Origin: Faeciplasma sp900553675
GTDB lineage: Bacteria > Bacillota > Clostridia > Oscillospirales > Ruminococcaceae
Assembly (NCBI GenBank): GCA_958428235.1
Contig: CAUAFG010000013.1
Span: 15,551 to 79,550, forward strand
DNA: 64,000 bases
Direction: 5' to 3'
The position numbers and the translations under genes are program-made. The notes beneath the pieces were generated by a model. That model made no database searches and was not told the origin of the DNA. It was given only the letters and a program-made list of their open reading frames with translations. Positions 27,204 to 39,094 of the stretch are shown piece after piece; the stretch's first letter is position 1, and every line of letters starts with the position of its first letter.

Positions 27204-28103
27204 ATGATTCTTGAACTAAAAAACATAGAAAAATCCTTTGGCGAGAAAAAGGTTCTCACCGGAGTTTCATTCAAAGCAGAGGGCGGCAAAGCCTTTGGTC
27301 TGCTTGGCAGAAACGGCGCGGGAAAAACAACGTCTATCCGAATCCTGATGGATGTGTTCCCGGCAAACAGCGGCGAGGTGCTGATTGACGGCAAGCCCAT
27401 CGACTACAGCAAAATAGGAATCGGATATCTCCCCGAGGAGAGAGGACTATATCCAAAAAAGATTATCATCGACCAGCTTACATATTTTGCGGAGCTTAAA
27501 GGAATGAGCCGCAAAGCAGCCGTGCAGTCAATCGACCACTGGCTCGACCGGCTTGGCATGAACGAATATCGCAACAAGCGGCTTGACACGCTTTCCAAGG
27601 GCAACCAGCAAAAGATTCAGCTCATCACCGCCCTTGCCCACAACCCCGATATCGTCATTTTAGACGAGCCTTTCTCCGGTCTTGATCCGGTAAACGCTAT
27701 GCTTTTAAAGGATGTAGTAAAGGAGCAGATTGCAAAGGGAAAGATAGTTTTGTTCTCCAGTCATCAGATGAGCTACATTGAAGAATTCTGCGACAGCATT
27801 GCTATCCTCAACAAGGGCGTTGTCGCCTTGCAGGGCGATCTGCACGACATCAAGCGCGACTATCCCCGCGATAGATTGGTTGTACGCACCGAGTCTCCAA
27901 AGGCGATTATGGCTGATTTCGGCTCCTTATGCACCGTGATGGATAACGGCGATCTGATGATCCGGCTTGCAGACGTCTCCGAAAAGAAGTCTGTAATGAC
28001 CCGTCTTGTCGAAAACTATGATGTTGACGAGGTAAGGGTGTTTGAACCCTCCCTCAACGACATCTTCGTGGAATATGCAGGCGACGCTGCAAAGGAGGAC
28101 TAA
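27204..28103 (+). CDS. ABC-2 exporter ATPase (NatA-like)
   Basis: A 299-residue ABC ATPase with Walker A GRNGAGKTTS, signature LSKGNQQKIQ, Walker B IVILDEPFSGLD and switch His in FSSHQMSYIEEF. The C-terminal ~70 residues match the DUF4162 tail of NatA-type exporters. ATG at 27204 is preceded by AGGAGGAAAG. The following permease gene starts 3 bases after the stop. NatAB-type systems extrude sodium, drugs or peptides; the cargo is not evident here. Confidence 0.9.
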   Translation: MILELKNIEKSFGEKKVLTGVSFKAEGGKAFGLLGRNGAGKTTSIRILMDVFPANSGEVLIDGKPIDYSKIGIGYLPEERGLYPKKIIIDQLTYFAELKGMSRKAAVQSIDHWLDRLGMNEYRNKRLDTLSKGNQQKIQLITALAHNPDIVILDEPFSGLDPVNAMLLKDVVKEQIAKGKIVLFSSHQMSYIEEFCDSIAILNKGVVALQGDLHDIKRDYPRDRLVVRTESPKAIMADFGSLCTVMDNGDLMIRLADVSEKKSVMTRLVENYDVDEVRVFEPSLNDIFVEYAGDAAKED

Positions 28104-28106
28104 GCA

Positions 28107-29345
28107 ATGAAACAGTTTGAAAAGATATTATGGTTCGAGCTTAAATATTACTTTAAAAACAAGGTGTTTATCGGCGTAACGGCATTTCTGATGGTACTGA
28201 TTGCAGTTGTTATGTTCTTCCCACGGATTGTTGCAGTGTTCGACACCGGCGACGTTCCCGACGCCCCCGAAGACATTCCAATAATGCTTGTAAGTGCTGA
28301 CCCCGCGCAGTCGGATATGGTGTCGCAAGCCTTTGCCGCTTCGTTTGCGGACTACGACGTGCAAATCACCAAGGATGGGGTTGACACAATCAAGAGCAAA
28401 ATCACCTCCGGCGGGGCGGAGTGCGCCTTTGTCATCACCGGACCGACCTCGTTTACATATTACGTTGGCAACCTTTCGATGTATGACACGAACGCCCGAA
28501 CCGCAGCGGAGGTTATGCAGCAAATCTATCAGATGAACGCCATGATAAGCGGCGGTATGTCCGCCGAAGACGCTGCCGGCGTTATGAATGTACAGATTGA
28601 AAGCAGCGTCGAAAACCTGGGCAAGGATCAGTCGCAGAACTTCTTCTACACCTACATTATGATTATGGCGCTGTATATGGTTATCCTGCTGTACGGTCAG
28701 ATGGTTGCAACCAATGTGGCGACCGAGAAAAGCTCCCGCGCTATGGAGGTTCTCATAACAAGCGCAAAGCCTACCTCGATGATGTTCGGCAAGGTTATTG
28801 CTTCATGTCTTGCGGGATTTATCCAGATAGTCGCCGTGTTCGGCTCGGCAATTCTGTTCTACAATCTGAATAAGTCCTACTGGGGCGACAACCAGATTGT
28901 AGACTCAGTCTTCAACATCCCGCCTGAGCTTCTGGTGTATATGCTTGTATTCTTTGTTCTGGGATTCCTTATTTACGCATTTTTGTTCGGGGCAGTCGGC
29001 TCCACCGCTTCAAGGCTCGAGGACATCAACACCTCGGTAATGCCGCTTACAATGCTGTTTATCATTGCATTTGTCGTGGTTATGTTCTCCATGGGCTCCG
29101 GCGATATTGACAACACCCTGATGGTGGTGTGCTCCTACATTCCGTTCACCTCGCCGATGTCGATGTTTACAAGAATCGCCATGAGCACTGTGCCGTGGTA
29201 CGAGATAGCAATTTCAATCGCAATCCTTATCGGCTCGACGGTCGGCGTTGGTGTTCTGTCCGCGAAGATCTACCGCGTGGGTGTGCTGATGTACGGCACT
29301 ACGCCCAAGATAAGCAGCATTATCAAGGCTATCCGCAAGGCGTAA
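28107..29345 (+). CDS. ABC-2 exporter permease (NatB-like)
   Basis: A 412-residue membrane protein with one N-terminal membrane segment, a ~140-residue external domain, and five or six membrane segments in the C-terminal half, the layout of NatB/ABC-2 family 3 permeases. The motif TNVATEKSSRAMEVLITSAK, just after the first C-terminal membrane segment, is characteristic of the family. It is co-transcribed with the ATPase gene and followed by a terminator. Confidence 0.9.
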   Translation: MKQFEKILWFELKYYFKNKVFIGVTAFLMVLIAVVMFFPRIVAVFDTGDVPDAPEDIPIMLVSADPAQSDMVSQAFAASFADYDVQITKDGVDTIKSKITSGGAECAFVITGPTSFTYYVGNLSMYDTNARTAAEVMQQIYQMNAMISGGMSAEDAAGVMNVQIESSVENLGKDQSQNFFYTYIMIMALYMVILLYGQMVATNVATEKSSRAMEVLITSAKPTSMMFGKVIASCLAGFIQIVAVFGSAILFYNLNKSYWGDNQIVDSVFNIPPELLVYMLVFFVLGFLIYAFLFGAVGSTASRLEDINTSVMPLTMLFIIAFVVVMFSMGSGDIDNTLMVVCSYIPFTSPMSMFTRIAMSTVPWYEIAISIAILIGSTVGVGVLSAKIYRVGVLMYGTTPKISSIIKAIRKA

Positions 29346-29377
29346 TCAAGTATAATTGGATTTGAATAAGTCATATA

Positions 29378-29416
29378 AAAAAGCAAGCGTCCGGCTGTTT
29401 GGACGCTTGCTTTTTA
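29378..29416 (+). terminator. terminator of the NatAB-like operon
   Basis: AGCAAGCGTCC (29382-29392) pairs with GGACGCTTGCT (29401-29411), followed by TTTTTAT. It also lies at the 3' end of the converging histidine kinase gene. Confidence 0.9.
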
Positions 29417-29431
29417 TGTATCACAATAGTT

Positions 29432-30754
29432 TCATATTTTCAACATGACATCCACCATAAAATTCTGCTCGTCATGAGAAGCTCTGGCATAGCCGTTATA
29501 CATCTCCGCAACCGAGGTGATTGACAGCAGCCCCAGACCCTCGCCGGTCTGCTTGGTGGAAAGATACCCACTGGTGCTTTTTCGCGCCTTGCCGTTAAAG
29601 CTGTTTGTGGACACGATATACAGGCAGTTTCCCTGCCTTACCTCAACCGACAGCGCAAAGCGGCGCTTTTCCACGGGCACGGTGTTGCAGCCTGCAATGG
29701 CGTTTTCCATCAGGTTTCCCATCAGACTCGATATATCCAGCTCGGAGATGGTCAGCGGCTCCGGTATGGCTATCTGCCACAGCGTTTTTATGCCCTGCGA
29801 GTCTGCCATCGACTTGTAGTAGTTGAATAAAGCGTTCAGAGCGGCGTTGGAGCAGTAGTTTACCGACTCCTCCGCCTCAAGCCGCTGCTCGTATTCCGCA
29901 AGATAGGTTTTAAGTCCGCTCAGATCGTCCTTTTCTGCCAGTGAGGAAAGCACATGAACCGACTGTCTGAAATCGTGCCGCAGAAGCTTTGTCTGGTTCA
30001 TATGATTCTGCAAGGTCTGATACTGCTCCGCCTGCATATCAAAAAGCCGCGAGCGCTGGGTAAGCTCCATGTGCTTAAGCAGCACCTTTGCTATGTGATA
30101 GAAAATCACATGCAGCAGCAGGAACATAATAAGAAATACCGTCTCCAACGCCAGGAAGGATACATATATCCGTCCCACATAAAGAACCTGATAGGAGTAC
30201 GGAACCATAAGCATATTAGTCAGAAACAAAACGCAGTGTACCGCCAGAAGGGGATACCATACCCCGGTGTCGGAAAGCTGTTCCACAAGACCCGAATAGA
30301 TTTTCACACAGGGAAACGCCAAAGCTGCCAAAAAAGCATAGCATATTACAAGCTGGAACAAAGCCGCCTCGGTCGAAAAGCTTGCCGCTCCCGATTCGGG
30401 ATGGAGGCGAGCGTCGAAGGCATAGGAAAACTGGGAGGGAAAGGTCATCAGGGTGCAAACGCCCATAAACACCGACAGCGCGCAGGAAAGCCCGACTCGT
30501 ACGCTTCTGCGGTAAAAAAGAAAGAACAGCACCAAAGACGGCAGCAGTAACAAATTCATATCCAGATTCCATACATGGCAAGCCACGGCGGATAGGATGG
30601 CATATGGCAGGAAAATTGCAAGGCAGTATATAATCGTCTTTTTAGGGGAAAAGCGCAGACGGTTTTTCATCGGAAGATAGCACAGCCCCGCAGCCGGAAA
30701 CAGAATCAGAAACTGCGGCAGAAGTGACAGGTAGGCTATTATATTTTCGATCAT
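29432..30754 (-). CDS. GHKL sensor histidine kinase (AgrC-like)
   Basis: A 440-residue sensor kinase of the AgrC/NatK type. The first ~220 residues have six or seven membrane segments and no large outside loop. The phospho-acceptor His is in LRHDFRQSVHVL (near residue 255). The ATP-binding motifs are NLMENAIAGC (N box) and GEGLGLLS (G box). It overlaps the response regulator gene by 4 bases (ATGA), so the two are translationally coupled. Kinases of this class often sense secreted peptides, which fits the peptide gene cluster lying divergently. Confidence 0.88.
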   Translation of the reverse strand: MIENIIAYLSLLPQFLILFPAAGLCYLPMKNRLRFSPKKTIIYCLAIFLPYAILSAVACHVWNLDMNLLLLPSLVLFFLFYRRSVRVGLSCALSVFMGVCTLMTFPSQFSYAFDARLHPESGAASFSTEAALFQLVICYAFLAALAFPCVKIYSGLVEQLSDTGVWYPLLAVHCVLFLTNMLMVPYSYQVLYVGRIYVSFLALETVFLIMFLLLHVIFYHIAKVLLKHMELTQRSRLFDMQAEQYQTLQNHMNQTKLLRHDFRQSVHVLSSLAEKDDLSGLKTYLAEYEQRLEAEESVNYCSNAALNALFNYYKSMADSQGIKTLWQIAIPEPLTISELDISSLMGNLMENAIAGCNTVPVEKRRFALSVEVRQGNCLYIVSTNSFNGKARKSTSGYLSTKQTGEGLGLLSITSVAEMYNGYARASHDEQNFMVDVMLKI

Positions 30755-31506
30755 TTTTCGTTCCTTCCCATGTCCTGACGGCGGCGGATGGTTTCAAAGC
30801 TGCGGTTCATTACCGCCTGCTCCACCCGACGCGCGTCCCTTACACGCATTGGCAGGGAAATTCCGTTTTTCATGATACAGCAGCCATCCGCAAACGAGAC
30901 AATATGCCCCACGTTCAGGATTATTCCGCGATTTGCAAGGAAAAACCGGTCGTCCTCGCCGGTGCGGGCTAAGAACTCTGCGGCGGTCATGCGCTGACGC
31001 ATTGTCGAACCGTCGGCAAGGGTGATATTAAGATAATGCCCGTCGGTTACGGCGTAGACAATATCCTTTAAGAAGACCTGATATGTCTTGCGGTCGCTGA
31101 CAAGCTCGATATATTTGTGCGTGAAGGGAAGAAGCCTCAGTGCGTCGTCAAGCACCTTGTCAAGGCGTTCGCTGTCTATAGGCTTGGAGATGTAATCAAA
31201 GGCGTGGCAGCCGAAAGCCTCCGGCATAAAATCGCGGCTGGAGGTGATGAAGATTATAAGACATTCGGGGTCGGCTTCTCTTAAAGCCGTTGCGGTTGCG
31301 ATACCGTCAATGCCGTCCATATATATGTCAAGGAAGACTATTGAGAACATCTGCGGCGGTCTGCCCTTAACGGCAGCGAGGAACTCCTCCCCACCCGAAA
31401 AGGATGACAGCTCAATCTGCAGATCCCTGCTTTTGCTGTATGCTTTGCAAAGCGATACCATCTTGTCCAAAAACAGCATTTCATCGTCTACAAGCGCGAT
31501 TTTCAT
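30751..31506 (-). CDS. LytTR-family response regulator
   Basis: A 251-residue regulator with an N-terminal receiver domain (KIALVDDE acidic pocket, phospho-acceptor Asp in VFLDIYMDGIDG, switch Lys in DYISKPI) and a C-terminal LytTR DNA-binding domain (residues ~135-235). LytTR proteins bind pairs of short direct repeats. Two exact 12-bp repeats 21 bp apart lie at 31583-31615 in the divergent gap, so this protein likely activates the block starting at 31694, itself, or both. The ATG at 31506 has GGGGGA 8 bases upstream, better than an in-frame ATG at 31515. Confidence 0.88.
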   Translation of the reverse strand: MKIALVDDEMLFLDKMVSLCKAYSKSRDLQIELSSFSGGEEFLAAVKGRPPQMFSIVFLDIYMDGIDGIATATALREADPECLIIFITSSRDFMPEAFGCHAFDYISKPIDSERLDKVLDDALRLLPFTHKYIELVSDRKTYQVFLKDIVYAVTDGHYLNITLADGSTMRQRMTAAEFLARTGEDDRFFLANRGIILNVGHIVSFADGCCIMKNGISLPMRVRDARRVEQAVMNRSFETIRRRQDMGRNEK

Positions 31507-31582
31507 CTCAGACATCCCCCATATCAACTGCATTTTATAAAAGTATATCACAAATCAATGTAATTTTCTATACCTCTTTAAG

Positions 31583-31650
31583 ACGTTCCTGCCAGAAAAC
31601 GATACGTTCCTGCCAAAACGCTGGATTTTTAGATTTCCTTCTGATATATT
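31583..31650 (+). promoter_or_regulatory. putative LytTR operator and -10 box of the surface-protein/peptide block
   Basis: ACGTTCCTGCCA occurs at 31583-31594 and again, identical, at 31604-31615 (period 21 bp). ACGTTCnTG fits the general LytTR half-site. TATATT at 31645-31650 could be the -10 box; no good -35 is seen, as expected for an activator-dependent promoter with sites just upstream of -35. Confidence 0.65.
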
Positions 31651-31693
31651 TACAGTGTACGAATACTTTACACACGAAGGAGATGTTATTATA

Positions 31694-34600
31694 GTGAATC
31701 TAAATAATTCACGCGAAAATAAGAACAGCGTCTGGCGGCGGCTTTTAAGCGTTGTGCTGGCGGCGTGCATGGTGATTTCCATGACTCCGACCGTTATTGC
31801 GGAAGACAGCCCTGCTGCCACGGCGGAGGGTAGCCCTGCCGCTAACACGGAGGGCACCCCGATTGTGACGACTTCGCCGGAGGTCGTTGCTTCTGCTGAG
31901 CCTGTCACTCAGGCGGCGGAAACGGCTGAGACTGCCCCGACAGAGCCTGCACCGGAGGTTACCACTCCCGCAGAGACTGAACCGGCAGTGACCGACCCGA
32001 CAGATCCTGTTCTCGAGGAACCTGTTCCCGATAGCGAGCAGGTTCAGCTGATCAGGCAGCTTATAAGCGCACTCCCCTTTGAGGTTACCGAGGAGAACTC
32101 CGAAGAAGTCCGCATGCGCTTGCAGGAAATTTCAGATCTGTATTCCCAGCTCTCGGCGGCTGAGCAGGAAGAGGTTGATATAACACCATGCTTCTTGCTT
32201 CAGGCGCAGCTGGGGGAGCTTGATTCGGCGGCTATGCTGACAGGCGGAGCGACCGAGACAGAAGCCACGCTTGTTACGGGAAGCGATGACACATGGGAAG
32301 GCGGATTCTATAAAGTTTCCGGCGAAATCACGAATAGCAAAAGAGTTACAGTCCGCGGCAATGTAACCCTGATTTTAGAGGCTGGCAGCAAGCTGACGAT
32401 AAAAAGCATTGGTATCTACAATGGCGGCAGTCTTACCATCAAGGGAAGCGGTGAGCTGGTGGCAGATTGTACCACCACCAACGAAAGCTTCGCGGGTATA
32501 GAAGTCAATGAGAACTGTACGCTCGTCATCGAAAGCGGCACAGTGTATGCCAGAGGCGGTGCTTCCTTTGGAGGTAGTGCTGGTATTGGCAGCAGCTACA
32601 ATAATTCCTGCGGCAGTATCATAATCAAAGGCGGCAATGTTACCGCCGTCGGTGTTCAATCTGCCGCGGGTATTTGTGGCGGCTACAAGGGCAGCAGCGG
32701 AAGTATTACAATTACCGGCGGCACCGTAAATGCTACCGGCGTGCAGGGCAGCGCGGGTATTGGCGCAGCGAAGATGGCAGCGTCGGCAATATCACAATCA
32801 GCGGCGGTATTGTTACCGCAACCGGCTGCACCGGTAATAGTGCCGGTATCGGCGGCGGTAAATATAATACCGGCGGCACGGTTACCATAACCGGCGGCAC
32901 CGTCATCGCTACCGGACTCAACGGTATCGGCGACGGCAAAAGCGGCTCCGGCTGCACCTTCTCCACCGGCGTAAACGGCAATGCCGTTATTACTGCGAAC
33001 AGTATCACCGACAAATACAGCCAATCCGCATGGAGCGGCATAATATATGACAATGCAAACGGCGGAGTTTACGGCAATCAGACTTTGATCCAAGACCTCA
33101 CCGCAGAATCCGGCAAAACCCTTACCATAAACGAGGGCAGCAGCCTGACCGTTCCGGCGGGCATGACCCTCACCGTTGACGGCTCAATCACCAACAACGG
33201 CACAATCATCAACAACGGCGGCAACATTGCCGTTAAATACGGCGGCGATATCAGCGGAACAGGCAGCATCACCGGCGAAGGCAGCTTCACCACCGAAAGC
33301 CTGACCGAGGAAATGGTTATCGCTCCCACGGATATAGCCGGCGGCAGTGCAGACCGTTCCGATGATGTCAAGGCAGGTATGCGGTATCAGCCGGTCACAA
33401 TTTGCGGCAGGGAGTTTACGCCAAATCTCTCCGCATGGACGGTTTCGGCAGCAAAGGTTGATGATCTTACATATACTGTCAATTACACTCATGCTAACGG
33501 TACAACATTCAGCAAGACCGTCAGCATTTTACCGGCTGAGTTGACAGTAGCGGCTGTGGAAATCGCGGATAAAGCCTACGACGGCAATAATGACGCGGCT
33601 GTTGCAGGCGTTACCTTCACCGACCCCAACAGTGCAGAAGTAATCGTTGCAGACTACACCGCAGCGGCAGTGTTTGACACTTCGGATGCCGGAACCGGCA
33701 AGACGGTGACGGTAACCATAGCTCTTGCGGGAGACTCCAATTACACGCTGACAAGCGGAGAGTTTACTACAACCGGCAACATCACTCCCCGCACTCTGAC
33801 CGAGAGCGATATCACAGTCACCCTCGATAACTACACCCACACATGGGCAGGCGAGGAAATCAAGCCCATTCCCACGCTGACAAGGGATAATAACGGCACA
33901 CTCGTAACCATCGACCCAAGCGAGTATGAGGTGTCATACGGCAACAACGGCGGAGAAGGTCAAAGCTTCGGGTTTAATAAATCACCGTATGTAAGCATTA
34001 CCGACAAAGAGGGCGGCAATTACAGCTTTGATAGTATATTAGAATACTTTACAATCACCTGCAATCATAATTTCGGCTTTACCGGCGGCAGCTGCACCGG
34101 CTGCGGAAAGCAAGCCGACGTTGAGGTGACCGACGGCACAACGTCGCAGGGCTACATCAGCACAACCGAAGCCCCGATTGACGCGACAAAGCTCAGAGAG
34201 ATTGTTAAATACGCTGATACCCTATCAAAAAGCAGCGGCAATCCGGTTACTGTAAAGCTGCATTCCGGATGGGAGGTCCCGTCGGATTTTATCCTGAGAG
34301 TAAGCCACAGAATTAATTTTGTTGCAGATGAAAACCAGATATTTAAGGCTGGCTCAATATACAGGGACTCATCAGATACCGAGCTTACATTGGATGCTCC
34401 CAGCGGCACGTTTTCAAATGCATTTAGCTGGGAAGGCGCAAAATTCACCCTGAATAACGGCACAATTACAAGTGTTACGCTGCTCGATAACAATAGCTTC
34501 ATTATGAACGGCGGAACCGTTGGGTATATATCGGATAATGCCGAAACAACCCCTTCTTCCGTCACAATAACAGGCGGAACAGTAAGAGTAACTCTTACCG

Positions 34601-37600
34601 CTCTTCCCGCAACAAGCCTCACCGTCACCGGTGGAACCATTGGAGAGCTGAAATATAAAGGAACCGGAACCGTCACCAACACCAAGCTATCCGGCGGCAG
34701 CTTTACCACAATAACCTTGCCCGAGGGAGAACCGGTAAGCTCGATTCTCGCAGATGGATATGCGTTCTACGATTCCGCAACCAACACCGAAGTGGCAGAT
34801 ACCAGCGTCAGCTCGCTTTCAGATGTATTCGTAGCAAAGGCAGGCTCTCATGTTGTATCTGCTGACCTTGACTTCACCGGCGAAGTAGAAAACCCCGGCG
34901 TTTTGGAGACAGACGGATATCACTGGGAGTCCATACCAAGTGCTGCGGACGAATCCAGAATGGTATGCACCCTCACGCTTAAGGACTGCATAGTCCCCGG
35001 CAATATAGCCCTGCCGGACAACGCCGAATCAATCACCATCAATTTGCAGGGTGACAGCAGCGTCGGCGGATTTGTAAGCACAATGACAAAATACGGGGAA
35101 AATTATAATGACCCGTTATATGGTTTTAATCTGACAATCACCGGTACAGGCTCGCTGACGGTGGGCGGAAGTCTCGGCGGCAGCAGCGGAGATAACAGCT
35201 TGCTTACCATAGACAGCGGCGCGACGGTGACCGTCAACGGAAGAGTAGAGGCAAACGGCACTCTGATTGTCAATGGTAGCCTGACCTCATCAGTCATGAA
35301 GGACGCCGCTTATGTCGGCAAACTGTCAATCGGAGCAGGCGGCAAGCTTGCAGTTTCGGGCAGCGCGGGCGTCACCCTTAACGGCATTTACGACGGCAGA
35401 GGAATAGACTTAACCAACGCCTTTGTGATCGCCGAGGGCGGCAGCTTCACCGCCGACTGTCAGAGCTACAATATCAGGGTAATAGCTTCCGTGCCCTTAA
35501 CGCCGGAACAGCAGGCGACAGTCTTCAGCATCCCCGAGCACTATCTCTCCGACGGCTACTCAGTCCGCTATGTGTCTGACGGCAGCAACAACCTGATGAC
35601 CGTTGTCCACGCAGACGTCACCGACGCTACCATACTCAGCAACACCGGCATGGGCGGACGGCTGAAAATCAAGTATCAGCCCTACACGGCAGTGGTCGAC
35701 CCTGCGGCTTACGATTACACCGGCTCGGCGATCATCCCGACGGTTGTCGTAACGAATATCATAGACGGCACGACTATAGCCCCTGCAAACTACACCGTCA
35801 CTGCCAAAAACAACAACCTCCAGGGAACCGCCACGGTAACCATTCAGGCTGTCGGCGAGTATGATTTTATTATCACCAAGACCTTTGAAATAACCTGCAC
35901 TCATACAGCCGGAAATAAGAATACCGGAGTATGCGGTATCTGCCACAAGCAGATGGTTGCAGGAGCAATTCGTTATAATTACACAACGCAGAAGGATGAG
36001 GTCAGATCCTTTGATGACCCTGTGGAGGCATGGAATTACGCACTTGGTAACTCATGTGACAATTTGAATATCTATGCGGATGTGACCGTTGATCAAGTGC
36101 TTGAAATCCCCGCGGGCAAGGATTTGTTCCTGAATGTTGAGAACAATAAAACCCTTACCAGCACCGCAGAATCAACTATTGATGTATATGGTCAGCTGGA
36201 TTTTGGAAGAGGAACAATCGAAAACACCCACAATTGCAGTATACGTGTATATGCAGACGCTGATGAAAACGGTTTCACTGTTTTTCGAATGGATGAGCAG
36301 AATAAAACCGTTGATGGTGTTGAAGTGTATGGAACCGGCAAAGTAGAGCTTCGGGTGGGCAGCGTCACAGATCACATTACAGTGTCCGATGGCAGAACAG
36401 TCAAAGAGCTTTTGTATTTCAGATCTACCTATAAATCTGCCGACGGATGGGTTACCGGAGAAGCTCTTAATGCGACGACCTTGCGCGGTCCGGTGGATAT
36501 TGTTGACGCACCGGTTGCATTTCAGACCGGCTATTCCGAAAGCAAGCTAAATCCGGAGTATAAGCAGGGCGGTAGCGTTGTACCTCTGTCATTGGTTGCA
36601 TACCCAACGGACGCTATTGCTGATATGGCAATACAATGGTATGCTATAGTTGACGGCATCGAAACGCCTATCGATGGTGCTAACGCATTAAAATACACTC
36701 CGAGCGTTGCAGAGGTTGGCGTAACTAAGTACTTCTGCCAAGCAATCCTTGAAGGCTACACCGCCAGAAGCGAGATATTTACGGTAACTGTCACCCCGTG
36801 CGAGCATACGGGAATAAACATGGAAAATAACATCTGCGCAGACTGCGGAACGCCTTTGGCGGCAATGGTTTCTTATGTCCTCGGTTCGGGCGAACCGTCC
36901 GAAACTCCGCCTGAGCCTATCGCAAAGTACTTTGTAACTTTCGCCGACGCATGGGAATACGCACCACAACAGCACCGAGCGATTATACGGATGTCACCGT
37001 TTTCGCCGACCAGACCGTTGAAGCCCCGCTTGCAGTCCCAGCGGGCAGGAGGATATCCCTGTCGTCGCATATGGGCATAGAAGGCGGAACGGCAACGATT
37101 ACCGGCACCGGCGAAGCAACCGTAATAGTAAACGGCGAGCTGCATCTTAGTGAAATAACCGTCAGAAATAATACTCACCACGCCATAAGCGTAGATTCGG
37201 CGGTCAGCGGTGAGGGAGAATATGCTCTGTCACTGACGTCAGTAGAATCATCGCCGACAGTTGTTGACGGTCTTGATGTAGCAGGCGACAGCGTAATAAT
37301 TTACGGCGGAACTGTTGAAAACCACATCACCTTGCCGGAGGGCAGAAAAATCAGCGAGCTTTTAGAAGAATACAGCGGCAAGACCTTTAAATATGTCGCA
37401 GCAGGTGACAACGGCGTTTCAAGATGGATGTCCGCTGCCGAGCTTGAAGGCAGCAGCGTTAATGAATCCGTAACCGTTGCAAAAATGCCGGTCAGATTCC
37501 TGAATACGGATACAATCATGTATCGCTATGAAAAGGGTGCTGCGGCAGACGAATTAGTTGATGAGCCGGATTTTGATAACATAACTTACCCCACTGCTTC

Positions 37601-39074
37601 TGATGATGCAACAGTACAATGGTATAAGAAAGTCTCCGCAGACGCAGAGCCTGAGCCTATCGAGGGCGCAACCACCACCTCATACACCCCCGATACTTCG
37701 GCTAACGGCACAACTCAATACTATTGTGTAATAACTCTCGACGGCTACACCGCCACAAGCGGTATCTATGAAGTAACGGTTGCCGAGACGTTCACCGTAA
37801 CCGTAACATCAAGCCTCGACGGCAGCCCCGACACGACGGTTGCTCCCGTTCAAGGCGGCGGTCAATATGAATACGGTTATGAAGCGACGGTTACAGCCGA
37901 GCGCGTGCAGGGCTGCAAATTCCTTGGCTGGTACAACGGCAGCAGGCGGGTTTCTGCTGACTTCAGCTACACCTTCACCGTCACCGAAAATATTGACCTT
38001 GTTGCAAAATATGAGTCCTACGGCACGGCAACCGTCACCATCGAAGGCATTAACGGTGCTGAGTTTATGGTAAATAATGATGAAGCTGCACAGAGCACTT
38101 ACACCACAGAAGCACCTGTCGGCACTCCGATAATGATTACCGCAGCAGACCCCAACAGAGTAAGCGCATGGCTTAACGGCAGCGACAAGGTTATCGGCAA
38201 GGGCGAAGAAATTACAGTCATTGTCACCGGCAACACTACAATCAAGCTGATGTATACGGCAGATGGTTCTTCCGGTCGGGCAATGGTTGAGTATGTCAGC
38301 GGATATGGTCAGCTGCTGAGCTATGAGTATTACAGCGCAGGCGATACAATTGTTGAGCCTGTTGCCCCCTCAAAGCTGGTCTATACCTTCACCGGATGGA
38401 GCCTTACCGCAGAGGAAATCCAAGCCAGGATTGACGCCGGCGACAAGCAGATTACTGTAACGCCGGTGTATAAGCAGAACACCAATACATTCACGGTTAC
38501 AGTTAATTATCCGGACGGCACTTCAGAGAAAGTTTCCGGTGCAGAGGGCGATATAGTTACCGTTACCGCTAAGGAGATAGAGGGCAGAGTATTCACCTGC
38601 TGGACAGCTTCTAACAGTTTGATTCTGAGCTACGACCCGAATTACTTTGTACGCTTATCGTCAGATGTAACTCTGACAGCCAACTATTCTGATAAAGCTG
38701 TTGAAGTTAAGCCTACAATAGCTATTACTGCTAAGTTTGCTTCTGTGGTAAACGGCAAGAATAAGGTATCGTTCACTGCGACAAGAAGTGTGTCGGAGAT
38801 GGAGTATCAGATTATAGAGCATGGTATTATATACACCACAAACAGTGAACAGGGCAATGAAGCGGCATTGATTTTGGACGGAACTAATGTTAGAAAAGCT
38901 CAGTCCAGCGATATGAGCGTCAGTGGCGTTTACACATTGAACTTCACAGTTGGTGAATATGTTGATAACAAGCTGTATGTAAGAGGTTACATGATAGTAC
39001 AAAACCTTCAGACGAATAATATTGAGACAATTTATTCGCTTGTTGAGTCAGGAAGCTTTAATGAACTTAAGTAA
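31694..39074 (+). pseudogene. giant secreted repeat protein (YDG and InlB_B-like modules), two frameshifts
   Basis: A surface protein of about 2,460 residues if repaired. The GTG at 31694 follows GAAGGAG; the signal peptide (WRRLLSVVLAACMVISMTPT) is followed by a Pro/Thr/Glu-rich linker. Then come pectate-lyase-like GGTVTITGG repeats (~32280-32950), an MBG/YDG-type module (~33540-33800), beta-helical and Ig-like regions, and InlB_B-type modules (~37780-38700). Three CxxC-type knuckles recur (CTGCGKQ ~34095; CGICHKQ ~35935; CADCGTP ~36838), each with an upstream Cys and His. No LPXTG motif or membrane anchor is seen. The frame is lost by a missing base at 32762-32768 and again at 36961-36966; the three open segments are 31694-32890, to 37080, and 36951-39074. 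Flanking repeat units continue cleanly across both breaks. Confidence 0.75.
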
Positions 39075-39094
39075 ATAAATAGGAGGAAAAATTT

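Noticed and set aside
31555..31908. 117-codon open frame on the minus strand in the regulator/surface-gene gap
   Set aside because: It is antisense to the signal-peptide and linker region of the giant gene with no ribosome site; a shadow frame.
31694..39074. Programmed ribosomal frameshifting in the giant surface gene
   Set aside because: No X-XXY-YYZ slippery heptamer or clear downstream structure is present at ~32765 or ~36963. Mutation or sequence error is simpler.
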